Notes under the pieces: generated by a model
Database searches by the model: none
Seen by the model: only the letters and a program-made list of their open reading frames with translations
What the model was told of the DNA's origin: nothing
Part shown: piece after piece, positions 31,482-40,950 of the stretch
Numbering within the stretch: the stretch's first letter is position 1
Layout: every line of letters begins with the position of its first letter
Made by a program: the position numbers and the translations under genes
DNA from: an uncultured Verrucomicrobia subdivision 3 bacterium
Lineage (GTDB): Bacteria; Verrucomicrobiota; Verrucomicrobiia; Limisphaerales; DASXHY01
Direction: 5' to 3'
Length of the DNA: 43,230 nt
Assembly: GCA_937890005.1 (NCBI GenBank)
Contig: CALBZA010000058.1
Span: forward strand, 1 to 43,230

Positions 31482-33020
31482 GTGAGTCGCTCCCGCCATT
31501 TCATTCACGCGGTCTGGTCCGGATACCTGCTCACGTTTGTTGTCTCGGCCATATCGCTTCTTACAATTCGCATCGCGCTCTCCGTCCTTGGAAAGCCTTT
31601 GTTCGGACTGTGGTGCGCAGTGGCCTCTGTCACGCTGGTTGCCACCATTTTTGATCTCGGCATCGGGCCGTCATTGAGCCGGTTTCTCACGGATTACAAG
31701 GACCGGCCGGACAAACGGACGTATGCGGATTTTCTGAAATCTGTCGTCGTGCTGGGTTCGATTCAGGGCACGGCGTTCGTGACGATTGCGCTCACAACGA
31801 TTCCATTTTTGCCGGAGCTGATGAAGATTCCCGCGGAGCAGCAAGCGCAGTTCAAGCAACTGATGTTGCTCCAGATGGTTCCCATTGCGTTGGGTTTCCC
31901 ACTCCGTTTTGCCGGACAGGTTCTTTATTCGAATCAGCGGATTGCGATCGTAAACGGCTGCGGCATCGCGGGAAATCTGGTGAATGCCGCGGTGCTTGTC
32001 ACCGGCCTTTACAGCGGTTTGGGAATTTATTCCTACGTCGCAGGCGTCTGGAGTTCTTTTCTGGTGATGAATGGCGGGCTCCTGTTTTTCTCAAACAAAT
32101 TGGGCCTTATTCCCAATCTGCGCAGTGCCCGGGTCTCGTTCTCAATGCTGAAGCCGCTCATGAAGTTCTCGGCCAACGTGCTCGTGATCGTGGCTGGAAC
32201 GCAGTTGATTGCTTTCGCGCCCGGTCTGCTTATCAGTCGGAAACTGGGTGTTCAAACCCTGGCGGATTGGACCGTGGGAACGCGCCTTCTGACCTTTGTC
32301 ACCCAGCTGATCACCAGGATTCCCAATTCATCCGAGCCCGCGTTTTGGGAAATGTTTTCCCGGGGAGAGGTATCCCGGCTCGGCGCGAGAATGCTGGACC
32401 TGATCGCCATTACCGGATCCGCTGCTGCATTTTTTGCGGCGGGTATCGTTGCGGTAAACCCTGCTTTTGTAACGCTTCTTTCGGGTGGGCATGTGGTCTG
32501 GCACACATCGACGGATCTTTCGCTCGTGGCGTGGTTGTTTGTCCTTTCCATGACATTGGTTTTGAACATGACGCCGGGAATTACGAAGTACGTCGGAGCG
32601 ATGAAGTACGCTTATCTGTTGCAGGGACTTTGTCTGGCGGGCCTCGCGGTGACTCGGCAGGTTCGTTTTGAGTCCGTGCTGGCCGTTGGCGTGTTGCTGC
32701 TCGTAAGCGAACTTGCGTTTCGCTTCAACTACGGATTCTGGCGGACCGGCGTGGATCTAAAGCTTTCTTTTGGAACTCTGTTCAAACCGGTCGCCAAGCA
32801 TTCCGGCATTTTTATCGTCCTGATGGGATTGGGGCTGGGAGTTCATTTCATTCCAGTTCAACTGGCACCCGTCTGGGAGATTTTTTTCAAGGCCACGATC
32901 TACGGGCTTTTCGCCCTGCCGATTCTTCTGCTGGTTGGTCTGCCGCCTGAGATCAAGCGACGGATTAGGGAACTGGGTTCGAACATCAGGACGAAGATTC
33001 GCGGGATCACGCCTGGTTGA
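31482..33020 (+). CDS. Polysaccharide flippase-like membrane protein (Wzx/MOP type)
   Basis: A 512-residue membrane protein with 12-14 predicted helices. Its N-terminus (GYLLTFVVSAISLLTIRIALSVLG) and FDLGIGPSLSRFLTDYK resemble the polysaccharide-synthase/Wzx branch of the MOP exporter superfamily, which flips lipid-linked sugars across the inner membrane. The start is a GTG at 31482, 10 bp after the FkbM gene. Its 3' end overlaps by 14 bp the 3' end of the convergent GT4 gene. With the polymerase and sugar transferase it would give a Wzx/Wzy-type route. Confidence 0.85.
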   Translation: MSRSRHFIHAVWSGYLLTFVVSAISLLTIRIALSVLGKPLFGLWCAVASVTLVATIFDLGIGPSLSRFLTDYKDRPDKRTYADFLKSVVVLGSIQGTAFVTIALTTIPFLPELMKIPAEQQAQFKQLMLLQMVPIALGFPLRFAGQVLYSNQRIAIVNGCGIAGNLVNAAVLVTGLYSGLGIYSYVAGVWSSFLVMNGGLLFFSNKLGLIPNLRSARVSFSMLKPLMKFSANVLVIVAGTQLIAFAPGLLISRKLGVQTLADWTVGTRLLTFVTQLITRIPNSSEPAFWEMFSRGEVSRLGARMLDLIAITGSAAAFFAAGIVAVNPAFVTLLSGGHVVWHTSTDLSLVAWLFVLSMTLVLNMTPGITKYVGAMKYAYLLQGLCLAGLAVTRQVRFESVLAVGVLLLVSELAFRFNYGFWRTGVDLKLSFGTLFKPVAKHSGIFIVLMGLGLGVHFIPVQLAPVWEIFFKATIYGLFALPILLLVGLPPEIKRRIRELGSNIRTKIRGITPG

Positions 33021-34038
33021 GAACATCCGCGTAAAGTTTTGCGTATTGATCAGCGATGAGTTCCCAGGCGAAATGTTTGACGGCTCGCTCGCGACATTTT
33101 TCTCCGAGTTCCTGCCGCTTTTGATTGTCCAGCAGAAGCGCCCGCAGGGCGCTGCAGCATTGATCCACATTGCTGTTCTCAAAATAGGTTCCGCAGTCAC
33201 CGGCGTATTCACGGGTTGCCGGGAGATCGCTGACGACGGAAGGGATGCCACAAGCCATCGATTCCAAAAGCGCATTGTTTGCGCCCGCATCTTTGAGCGG
33301 AAGGAACAAGAGTGAGGTGCGGGCGTAGAGATTCTTCAGTTCGGTATCGCTCAGGCCCGACAGGAGATCTACGCGCTGGAGAGTCGCCTCATCGAGCTGT
33401 TTCCGAATCCGGTCAAGGTTGTTCGGAAGAGCCACGACTGTGAATCGCATGTCGGGGAATTCTGGAAGAACTCTGGTGACAACCCGGGCCCAAAGTTCGT
33501 AGTCTCGCAGCCAGTTTCCAATGGTCAGCACACGTTGCGACTTTTCCTCAGAACCGACATCCGGCCGAAAGAAATGGATGTCCACACCGTGATGAATCGT
33601 CACAATTTTCCGGGCATCACAAAGATTCCGATATCCTTCCTCAAAGTGAGAGGACAATACCACCACCCGATCTGCCATGTTCAGTGCCGCGCGAAATTCA
33701 GGGGAGTTTGGGAGGGATGAAATCGGTTGATGGCAGCTCAGGACAAGTCCGTGGCGGCCCTTCCAATGTGCGCCCTTGAACAACGAGTTTTCCGGATATA
33801 GGTAGTGCACACATTGTTTTTCTGATTTGCGGAACAGTTTCCTCAGACGGAATTCCTGTCCCTTTTGCCACCAAAGTTCGAGACGTCGTCCGCCCCTGAT
33901 CTGCGAAAGAAAATGAAAAGGATAGGTGACGTCCATGGTCTTCCCCGCGCTCGAATAGTGAAGGAGACGATGAAACGAGGAGAACCGGCCGTGATGGCGA
34001 AATGAGAAACTGTAAACGGTGACTCGTGACTGCTTCAT
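33007..34038 (-). CDS. Family 4-like glycosyltransferase
   Basis: A 343-residue GT-B transferase. The donor-side half carries RVLTIGNWLRDYEL, GLSDTELKNLYARTSLLFLPLKDAGANNALLESMACGIPSVVSDLPA, which fits GT4. The N-terminal half has KTMDVTYPFHF, LSCHQPISSLPN and ADRVVVLSSHFEEGY. No membrane segment. Sugar specificity is unknown. It is transcribed towards the flippase and their ends overlap by 14 bp (33007-33020), so the two mRNAs would be antisense at their tails. Confidence 0.88.
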   Translation of the reverse strand: MKQSRVTVYSFSFRHHGRFSSFHRLLHYSSAGKTMDVTYPFHFLSQIRGGRRLELWWQKGQEFRLRKLFRKSEKQCVHYLYPENSLFKGAHWKGRHGLVLSCHQPISSLPNSPEFRAALNMADRVVVLSSHFEEGYRNLCDARKIVTIHHGVDIHFFRPDVGSEEKSQRVLTIGNWLRDYELWARVVTRVLPEFPDMRFTVVALPNNLDRIRKQLDEATLQRVDLLSGLSDTELKNLYARTSLLFLPLKDAGANNALLESMACGIPSVVSDLPATREYAGDCGTYFENSNVDQCCSALRALLLDNQKRQELGEKCRERAVKHFAWELIADQYAKLYADVLNQA

Positions 34039-34138
34039 TTTATGGAAACGAGCTCCGCGGTTTGGCCGCTTTTCGATTCCGGGCGATGGGGTGTGCCATG
34101 GGTCAATTTTTGGCCGTTCAGGATCTGATTTGCGGTGC

Positions 34139-35296
34139 TTACGGCAGGTTGTCTGCCACGTTCCCGGTGTTCCGGAGGTTGCCCCTGAACTTTGGCCAGG
34201 AAGATTGAGCCAGACGATGGTCCGTCGGAAATGCCATCAGCTCGTGATGGGCGCTTACGACGAAGAGCAATCCCGCCGGGCTGACTGTGGCGCTGGATTT
34301 TCCTTCGCCCCAGAGCGGGTAGGTGCCAACAAGTTTGTTGTTCATGTCAACGAGGCGCAAAGGTCCCTGAAAAACCACGAGTAGATGTGAGCCACCACTT
34401 AATGCGACGGGTGGAGATCGCAAAGGATGAGGCATCTTAAAGGAGCTGACTTTTTCTCCTTCAGATGAAACAGTCCATGCAGTGTTGTTCACTCCCAGCA
34501 GAAGTGTTCCGTCCGTCGCGATGACAGGCGAGCAGTCGGTGATTCCGCCCGTGCGCAGCTTCCATCGCAGCTCTCCGGAGGACGTCAGTGCATAGAAGTT
34601 GCCATCCAAAGACGAGAAGTAGATGGTTCCATCAGCGCCAATCGCTGGCGAGGCGATGACCGGGCCGCTGGTTGAAAATTCCCACGCTTTCTCTCCCTGG
34701 GCTGACAAAGCGTAGAGTCGCCCGTCATTTGAACCGAAACAAACAAGACCGTTTGCGCTTATCGCCGGGGAGGACAGGATCGGTCCACCCGTGGAAAAGG
34801 TCCATTTGACGTCGCCGTCCGGGCGCAGGGCGTAGAATGTTTTATCCCATGACCCCACGTAGATGGTTCCATCATTTCCCAACGCGGGGGATGAATCGAC
34901 CCAGCCTCCCGTTTTCAATGACCACAATTTCGTGCCCGATGTGTTCAGGGCATAGACGTGGTTGTCCCGGCAGCCAAAATAAAGGCGTTCGTCGCGGGTC
35001 AATGCTGGAGAAGACACCACCTCCGCGCCGGTGGCAAAAGACCAACGACGGATCCCGTTTGTGTCCACAGCCATAAACCGCTGGTCATGGCTGCCGAAGT
35101 AAAGCACGCCATCATCTCCAAGGGCGGGTGAAGAATCGACCCAGCGCGGAACACGAAACTTCCATTTCGGTTCAAGGGGTGTTGGCTCTTCTGCCGCCAT
35201 GCCGTCGAAACCAAATAAAATGATTGCGAGGACGAGAATCGTCAGGTGAAGGGCTGATTTTCGAGAGACGACTTTCCTGCGGTCAAAGGGACGCAT
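34139..35296 (-). CDS. Exported PQQ-type beta-propeller repeat protein
   Basis: A protein of about 385 residues from the ATG at 35296; a GTG seven codons earlier is possible. The basic N-terminus and hydrophobic stretch (ALHLTILVLAIILFGFDGMAA) look like a signal peptide. The rest is about eight blades of roughly 40 residues, each with a SSPALG-type start and an IYVGSWDKTFYAL-type strand followed by a DG turn and W-x-F. This is the PQQ/BamB-like propeller fold; I see no catalytic residues of quinoprotein dehydrogenases. The last blade has SSWPKFRGNLRNTGN, a common ending in this family. A binding or scaffold role outside the cytoplasm is likely. Confidence 0.85.
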   Translation of the reverse strand: MRPFDRRKVVSRKSALHLTILVLAIILFGFDGMAAEEPTPLEPKWKFRVPRWVDSSPALGDDGVLYFGSHDQRFMAVDTNGIRRWSFATGAEVVSSPALTRDERLYFGCRDNHVYALNTSGTKLWSLKTGGWVDSSPALGNDGTIYVGSWDKTFYALRPDGDVKWTFSTGGPILSSPAISANGLVCFGSNDGRLYALSAQGEKAWEFSTSGPVIASPAIGADGTIYFSSLDGNFYALTSSGELRWKLRTGGITDCSPVIATDGTLLLGVNNTAWTVSSEGEKVSSFKMPHPLRSPPVALSGGSHLLVVFQGPLRLVDMNNKLVGTYPLWGEGKSSATVSPAGLLFVVSAHHELMAFPTDHRLAQSSWPKFRGNLRNTGNVADNLP

Positions 35297-35585
35297 AGAG
35301 GTAGTGAAGCAATGCACTTTGCTAAAAACTGTTTTGAGAGCGAGATGATTTGGAAATTTCCGAACCAGACCTGGGGCCAGGTAATCAGGGTCGCCGTTAA
35401 CAAGCTCGTTTTTTCATGGTTTGCGAGCGTAAAGAGTGTTCTGTTCAACTTCAAACGCATTTCAGCACACCACTTCGTTGATCGTTGACGGATCGTGGAA
35501 GATTAAGTTCACCTTTGACCTTGCCGATTGTCATGAGCGCCAATAGAAAGCCGCCCAATGAAATCTGTGAGAAATCTTTTTTTGG

Positions 35586-36368
35586 ATGAGTGCATCAAGG
35601 GATGAAACCCAGCGCGTAAACGTCCTCGGTGTTGGCGTCAGTGCTATAAACCTGGGGACTGCGGCGGCCGCGATTGAGGGAAGCATTCATACCGGGACCA
35701 AAGGTTACGTCTGTGTCACGGGCGTTCATGGAGTCATGGAGGCGCAGGAAGATGCTGCTTTTCGACAGATTCTGAACAACGCTTTCCTCAATACGCCCGA
35801 TGGGATTCCCATGGTCTGGGTCGGAAAGATTCGGGGATTCAAAGCCATGGATCGGGTTTATGGACCGGATCTCATGTTGCTCATTGCAAAGCTGTCCCAG
35901 GAAAAAGGGTGGAAGCACTTTCTTTATGGCGGTGGTGAAGGTGTGGCTGAAGAACTCAAGGCGCGGCTTGAAACGCGATTTCCCGGACTTCAAATCGTCG
36001 GAACGTACACGCCGCCGTTTCGTCCGTTGAATCCTGCGGAGGAAGCTGACCTTGTTTCCCGGGTTGCGCGTCTCAAGCCGGATATCATCTGGGTGGGGTT
36101 GAGCACGCCCAAACAGGAACGGTTCATGGCGGAATTTCTTCCGAAGCTCGAGACGACCCTGATGTTCGGAGTCGGAGCGGCCTTCGATTTCCATGCCGGA
36201 CGGATTCGTCAGGCGCCGCGATGGATGCAGAGGAGCGGATTGGAATGGTTTTTCCGGCTTTGTTGCGAGCCGCGCCGCCTTTGGAAGCGTTATTGTCGCA
36301 ACAACCCTCTTTTTCTCTGGAAAATCACCGGCCAGTTGCTCGGCATCCGTAAATATCCCCTGGATTGA
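35586..36368 (+). CDS. WecG/TagA/CpsF-family glycosyltransferase (GT26)
   Basis: A 260-residue GT26 enzyme, the family that adds N-acetylmannosamine-type sugars to lipid-linked acceptors in teichoic acid, enterobacterial common antigen and exopolysaccharide synthesis. Family motifs are VCVTGVHGVMEAQ, NTPDGIPMVW (with the conserved aspartate), RVYGPDLM, FLYGGGEGVAEE, WVGLSTPKQERFM and GVGAAFDFHAGRIRQAPRWMQRSGLEWFFRL. Length and motifs are complete. It opens the plus-strand run that continues with the exosortase (62 bp gap), EpsI-like and sugar-transferase genes. A divergent 289-bp gap separates it from the PQQ protein. Confidence 0.94.
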   Translation: MSASRDETQRVNVLGVGVSAINLGTAAAAIEGSIHTGTKGYVCVTGVHGVMEAQEDAAFRQILNNAFLNTPDGIPMVWVGKIRGFKAMDRVYGPDLMLLIAKLSQEKGWKHFLYGGGEGVAEELKARLETRFPGLQIVGTYTPPFRPLNPAEEADLVSRVARLKPDIIWVGLSTPKQERFMAEFLPKLETTLMFGVGAAFDFHAGRIRQAPRWMQRSGLEWFFRLCCEPRRLWKRYCRNNPLFLWKITGQLLGIRKYPLD

Positions 36369-36430
36369 TACTGGATTTTGTTTGAGCAGTTTCGGGCTAT
36401 TCTGTATCAAATACCCTGCGTCAGAATTGC

Positions 36431-37441
36431 ATGGATCAACAAACCACTATCAGCTCCGCCGTATCTCAGCCGGAAGTGGCGTCAGCCGTGCCGGCAAATT
36501 CCAATGTCGGCATTCTGGATGAATTTCAAACGGAGTTGATTGCCTTTTGGCGGCAATTGCCCAACAAGGCTTTTTTCTTTTCGCTTCTGGGCGCGTGGCT
36601 CGCGCTGTTCCATTTTCGCGGAAACTCCATTCTTGGCTATATCAACACGTCGTCGCTGTTTGCCTGGATGTTTGAGGCATACAACACGCCGAACACGGCG
36701 GCGGATGACAAGATTGGGAATCTGATTCCGTTCGTTGTGATCGGGATCATGTTTTGGAAACGGAAAACTTTGATCGCGCATCCTCCCCGAATGTGGCTGC
36801 CGGCTATCAGCATTGTCGTGGCTGCGATGCTGATTCATGTCGTTGGATTCGTCATTCAGGAACCGCGCGTTTCGATCATTGCTTTGTTCATAGGAATCTA
36901 CGGGCTGATGGGTGTTGCCTGGGGCTGGCGCTGGATGGTGAACAGCTTTTTCCCATTTTTTCTTTTTGTGTTTTCCATCCCGCTCGGAAATCAGGCTGAT
37001 TTCATCACGACTCGACTGCAATTGCTGGTCAGCTGGCTGGTTGAGATCGTATCGAATCATGTGCTCGGTATCGGAGTCATTCGGAATGGTGCGTTGCTGT
37101 TTGATCCGGCGGGGCAATATCAATATGAGGTTGCGGCAGCATGCAGTGGGATTCGCAGTTTGTTTGTCACGATTCTGCTGGCGACGTGCTACGGCTTTCT
37201 GGTTTTCCGGTCCTATTGGAAGCGCGCAGTCGTGATGGCTCTGGCGGTTCCGTTTGCTGTGGCGGGAAATTTCCTGCGAATGATGTTTATCATTGTGGCG
37301 GCAAGCATCTGGGGAGGAGACGCCGGCAATGCCGTGCATGACAACGGCATCGCAAGCCTGCTGCCGTATGTGCCCGCAATTCTCGGATTGCTTTGGATTG
37401 GCGACCGTCTTGAGCGCGGCGAAAAGAAGGAGGCCAAGTGA
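36431..37441 (+). CDS. Exosortase
   Basis: A 336-residue multi-pass membrane transpeptidase-like protein. Exosortases process PEP-CTERM-type C-terminal sorting signals of exported proteins and are nearly always linked to exopolysaccharide loci. The catalytic residues are C238 in AAACSGIRSL, R283 in GNFLRMMFI and H303 in VHDNG, set in about 8-9 membrane segments. The first 40 residues are cytoplasmic and variable. The EpsI-like gene overlaps its end (GTGA). I found no gene in this window with a PEP-CTERM tail, so its substrates lie elsewhere. The subfamily cannot be assigned by eye. Confidence 0.93.
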   Translation: MDQQTTISSAVSQPEVASAVPANSNVGILDEFQTELIAFWRQLPNKAFFFSLLGAWLALFHFRGNSILGYINTSSLFAWMFEAYNTPNTAADDKIGNLIPFVVIGIMFWKRKTLIAHPPRMWLPAISIVVAAMLIHVVGFVIQEPRVSIIALFIGIYGLMGVAWGWRWMVNSFFPFFLFVFSIPLGNQADFITTRLQLLVSWLVEIVSNHVLGIGVIRNGALLFDPAGQYQYEVAAACSGIRSLFVTILLATCYGFLVFRSYWKRAVVMALAVPFAVAGNFLRMMFIIVAASIWGGDAGNAVHDNGIASLLPYVPAILGLLWIGDRLERGEKKEAK

Positions 37442-38178
37442 ACAAAAGCAAAATTGCGGTGGCTGTTGTTCTGATCGGGTTGATTGCTGTCACCGGATTT
37501 GGGGTGTCGTGGCTTCGGGCTCATCAAAAAATCGGTGCGCCCGCCATTAAAGGCGAAACTCAACCGGGCACACTGGTCATGAAAATTGATCTTCCAGAGA
37601 ATGTGCTTGGTTTTTCTTCCAGCAATTATCCGCCGGGGGATATTGTGGTGCAGACCCTGCCAAAGGATACCAGCATGGCGGCGCGAATCTATTGGGATAC
37701 GAATGGCTTCTTCAGCATCGGGAATATCATTTTGATGGGGAACGACCGATCCAGCATTCACAAGGCGGACTACTGTCTTGCCGGGCAGGGATTTCGGCCT
37801 GTGAAAAAAGAGGTGGCCACCGTTCGAGTGGATGGCCCGGTGCCTTATGAGATGCCGATCGCGAAATGGACTGTAAAGGGAACGCGCAAGAAGCCCGACG
37901 GGACGACGTTCGAAGTGAACGGAGTTTATGCCTTCTGGTTCGCGGCGGACGGACAGCAGACGGTTGAACACAACGAGCGCATTCTTTGGTATTATCGCGA
38001 TCTTTTGACGAAACGGACGCTTCAGCGCTGGGCCTACGTCAGCTATCAGACCTTCTGCCATCCCGGCCAGGAAGATCAGGCTTTTGAACGGATGAAGGAA
38101 TTAATCGCTGCATCCATCCCGGAATTCCAGAAGCCCATAAAGTCCGGTGGCGCCGTTTCCGCCATCGCGAAGCAATGA
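37438..38178 (+). CDS. Exosortase-associated EpsI-like protein
   Basis: A 246-residue protein anchored by one N-terminal membrane segment (residues 6-25, IAVAVVLIGLIAVTGFGVSW). The outer part has the EpsI-type core: LPKDTSMAARIYW and NDRSSIHKADYCLAGQGF, the conserved histidine-cysteine region of the EpsI (DUF3485) domain. EpsI often follows, or is fused to, the exosortase; here it is a separate gene starting at a GTG that overlaps the exosortase stop by four bases. Its role in the sorting system is not known in detail. Confidence 0.88.
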   Translation: MNKSKIAVAVVLIGLIAVTGFGVSWLRAHQKIGAPAIKGETQPGTLVMKIDLPENVLGFSSSNYPPGDIVVQTLPKDTSMAARIYWDTNGFFSIGNIILMGNDRSSIHKADYCLAGQGFRPVKKEVATVRVDGPVPYEMPIAKWTVKGTRKKPDGTTFEVNGVYAFWFAADGQQTVEHNERILWYYRDLLTKRTLQRWAYVSYQTFCHPGQEDQAFERMKELIAASIPEFQKPIKSGGAVSAIAKQ

Positions 38179-38273
38179 TTTTTGGACTCTCAACTGACGG
38201 TGTTTCCAGATGCCTCCACCGCAAGGCAGTTGCTTCCGGCGGTTGCGGTTGCTAAATCAGAACGGCGGATTCC

Positions 38274-39668
38274 ATGCTAAGACGTGATCGACAGATACGG
38301 ACGCAGGTTCACCAGTTGGTGGATGCCTGTATCTTTGCGTTCAGCTTCTGGCTGGCTTACCGGCTTCGATCCGATCCGTGGGTGATTGAGTATCTCAAAC
38401 TCGATCCGGTGGCCTCTTTTAAAGACTTTTCCTGGCTGTTTCTGTTGCTGGTACCCGCCGGTCCGCTGGTGCTGGCAGCACAGGGATTTTATGAACGGCC
38501 GCTGCTTCCGTCCCGCTTTGTCACCGCATGGCAACTTTTCAAGGGATGTGCGCTCATGAGCGTGGGACTGGTCATTGCACTGTTTCTGGCGCGAAGCCAG
38601 ATCGCGCGCATGGTGCCCGTCTGGTTTGGATTCACCAGCTTTCTCTTGATCTTCTTCAAGGAAGAGATCCTGCGCATCGTCTTTCGCAGCGAGATCGCCA
38701 AAAGCCAGATGAGCCGGCGATTTGTTCTTGTTGGGACCAGTGAGGAAACAGCGCGGATGCGTCAGGATTTGCGGAACAAATCATCTGAAGGGGTGGAAAT
38801 TCTGGCGGAATTCAACCTGAGTGAGACGCCGGTTGAACGCCTCGCCGAACTGCTCCACGAACATTCCGTCAACGGCGTGATCATCAATGCCAAACATTCT
38901 TATTTCGAGGAGGTGGAAGAGGCCATCCGGGTCTGCGAACTTGAGGGCGTCGAAGCCTGGCTGGTTGCCGACTTCTTCAAGACGCAGATTTCCCGAACGA
39001 GCTTTGATGATTTCCATGGCCGGCCGGTGCTGGTGTTCCGGACAACGCCGGGCGCGTCCTGGCAGAGCGTTTCCAAACAGGCAATCGACTTCTTCGGCGC
39101 GCTCATCCTTCTCCTGATCACGGGGCCGCTCATCCTGTTGCCGGTGGCGATTTTGATTCGTCTGACGTCGCCGGGGCCGATCCTTTTCCGGCAGCAACGT
39201 TCGGGGCTGAACGGCAAGCCATTCACGATTTTCAAGTTCCGCACGATGGTCACCGACGCCGAGCAGCGAAAACATGAACTGGCGGCGATGAACGAGATGA
39301 GCGGCCCGGTCTTCAAGATGACGGCCGACCCTCGAATCACTCCGATAGGGCGAATTCTTCGCAAGTTCAGCCTGGATGAGTTTCCACAGTTGCTGAATGT
39401 GCTGCGTGGCGAAATGAGTCTCGTGGGACCGCGCCCCCTGCCTGTGGATGAGGTCAAACGCTTCAACGATCTGGCACATCGCCGGCGTCTCAGTGTCAAA
39501 CCGGGGCTGACATGCCTCTGGCAGATCAGTGGCCGAAATGAAGTGAAGGATTTCAACGATTGGGTCCGGCTCGATTTGGAATACATCGACAACTGGTCGA
39601 TCTGGCTCGATCTCAAGATTCTCTTTCAAACGGTGCCTGTCGTTCTCGCGGGGACAGGCGCAAAGTGA
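38274..39668 (+). CDS. Polyprenyl-phosphate sugar-1-phosphate transferase (EPS initiating enzyme)
   Basis: A 464-residue WbaP/WcaJ-type protein that starts a glycan by moving a sugar-1-phosphate onto undecaprenyl phosphate. The N-terminal half has four or five membrane segments and a CoA-binding-like domain (about residues 140-245). The C-terminal catalytic domain begins near 265 with a hydrophobic helix. It carries LTSPGPILFRQQRSGLNGKPF, IFKFRTM, PIGRILRKFSLDEFPQLLNVLRGEMSLVGPRP and the ending PGLTCLWQISGRN. This is the usual layout of exopolysaccharide polyprenyl glycosylphosphotransferases. The sugar (glucose, galactose or another) is unknown. Confidence 0.94.
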   Translation: MLRRDRQIRTQVHQLVDACIFAFSFWLAYRLRSDPWVIEYLKLDPVASFKDFSWLFLLLVPAGPLVLAAQGFYERPLLPSRFVTAWQLFKGCALMSVGLVIALFLARSQIARMVPVWFGFTSFLLIFFKEEILRIVFRSEIAKSQMSRRFVLVGTSEETARMRQDLRNKSSEGVEILAEFNLSETPVERLAELLHEHSVNGVIINAKHSYFEEVEEAIRVCELEGVEAWLVADFFKTQISRTSFDDFHGRPVLVFRTTPGASWQSVSKQAIDFFGALILLLITGPLILLPVAILIRLTSPGPILFRQQRSGLNGKPFTIFKFRTMVTDAEQRKHELAAMNEMSGPVFKMTADPRITPIGRILRKFSLDEFPQLLNVLRGEMSLVGPRPLPVDEVKRFNDLAHRRRLSVKPGLTCLWQISGRNEVKDFNDWVRLDLEYIDNWSIWLDLKILFQTVPVVLAGTGAK

Positions 39669-39820
39669 TCCTTGACGACCCGATTCTGTTCTCACTGAAT
39701 CGATTTCAATCCGGTTGGAGACACGGTCTCTGCACCGCCGGCAGGTTGTTTCGATTGAATCTCCCGGAGACTTGATTAGTCTTCGGCAACTTTAAGCCAG
39801 CCAACACCGACGGGATTCTC

Positions 39821-40765
39821 ATGAAGAAAACAAAACCTGTGTCAGTTGTCACCGGCGCCGCCGGATTTCTTGGATCGCATCTCACCGATCTGCTCCTGTC
39901 GAGAGGACACAAGGTCATTGGCATCGACAATCTCGTGACCGGATCCGTGGACAATATTTCGCATCTGGCCGGCGACAGGGATTTCCGATTCATCGAGCAG
40001 GACGTGACGGAGTTTTTGTTCATCGACAGCCCGGTGAACTATGTCTGGCATTTTGCGTCACCGGCGAGCCCGATCGATTACCTCGAGCTGCCCATCCAGA
40101 CGCTGAAGGTGGGATCGCTTGGGACACACAAGGCTCTTGGGCTGGCGAAGAACAAGAAGGCTCGATTCCTTCTGGCGTCCACATCCGAAATTTACGGCGA
40201 TCCATTGGTTCATCCGCAGACGGAGGAATATTGGGGCAACGTGAACACGATCGGCCCGCGTGGGTGTTACGATGAATCGAAGCGATTTGCGGAGGCGATC
40301 ACGATGGCGTATCAGCGCGAGCACAAGGTGGAGACGCGCATCGTTCGAATCTTCAACACCTACGGGCCGCGCATGCGGATCAATGACGGACGTGTGGTGC
40401 CCGCATTTGTGAGCCAGGCGTTGAGGAACAAACCGATCACGGTTTTTGGCGACGGAAAACAGACGCGCAGCTTCTGTTATTACTCGGATCTGATCGAAGG
40501 CATTTATCGGCTGATGATGAGCAATTACGGACTGCCCGTGAACATCGGCAATCCGACAGAGATGACAATGCTTGAGTTTGCGGAAGAGATCGTGAAGGCA
40601 ACGGGATCGAAGAGCCGAATCGTTTTCAAGCCATTGCCACAGGACGATCCGAAGCAGCGACGGCCTGATATTTCGAAAGCGAAAAAGCTTCTGAAATGGC
40701 AGCCGCGCGTGAAGCTCTCGGAAGGGCTCGTGAAGACGATTGAGTATTTTCGGAAGAAGATTTGA
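39821..40765 (+). CDS. uxs: UDP-glucuronate decarboxylase (UDP-xylose synthase)
   Basis: An extended SDR of 314 residues that converts UDP-glucuronic acid to UDP-xylose with bound NAD. It has GAAGFLGSHL (12-21), HFASPASPIDYLELPIQTLKVG (typical of Uxs), the catalytic stretch STSEIYGDP (120-128) with T121/E123, Y150-x3-K154 in GCYDESKRFAEA, and RIFNTYGPRMRINDGRVVP. All active-site motifs are intact. It would supply UDP-xylose to the polysaccharide locus or a later pathway. It lies 152 bp after the sugar transferase and may have its own promoter. Confidence 0.94.
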   Translation: MKKTKPVSVVTGAAGFLGSHLTDLLLSRGHKVIGIDNLVTGSVDNISHLAGDRDFRFIEQDVTEFLFIDSPVNYVWHFASPASPIDYLELPIQTLKVGSLGTHKALGLAKNKKARFLLASTSEIYGDPLVHPQTEEYWGNVNTIGPRGCYDESKRFAEAITMAYQREHKVETRIVRIFNTYGPRMRINDGRVVPAFVSQALRNKPITVFGDGKQTRSFCYYSDLIEGIYRLMMSNYGLPVNIGNPTEMTMLEFAEEIVKATGSKSRIVFKPLPQDDPKQRRPDISKAKKLLKWQPRVKLSEGLVKTIEYFRKKI

Positions 40766-40950
40766 AGCCTTGTTCAGCGCGTTGTGACACTGCGAGGCGC
40801 GTGAGCTTCACACGTTTTTGCGTGAAAATTTCACACAGCTGCAAATTTCATTTTTCTGTTTGACCGGTTGTTTTATTTCCGTTAACCAGCACGAGCTGCA
40901 CTCAATGTGAAGGCCTGAACCAGCGCAGATTGAGTGGGTGACTCTAGCCG

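Noticed and set aside
40860..40887. TTGACC - 16 bases - TTAACC as a promoter of the pilM operon
   Set aside because: The -10 half matches the consensus at only two of six positions; not enough to report as a site.
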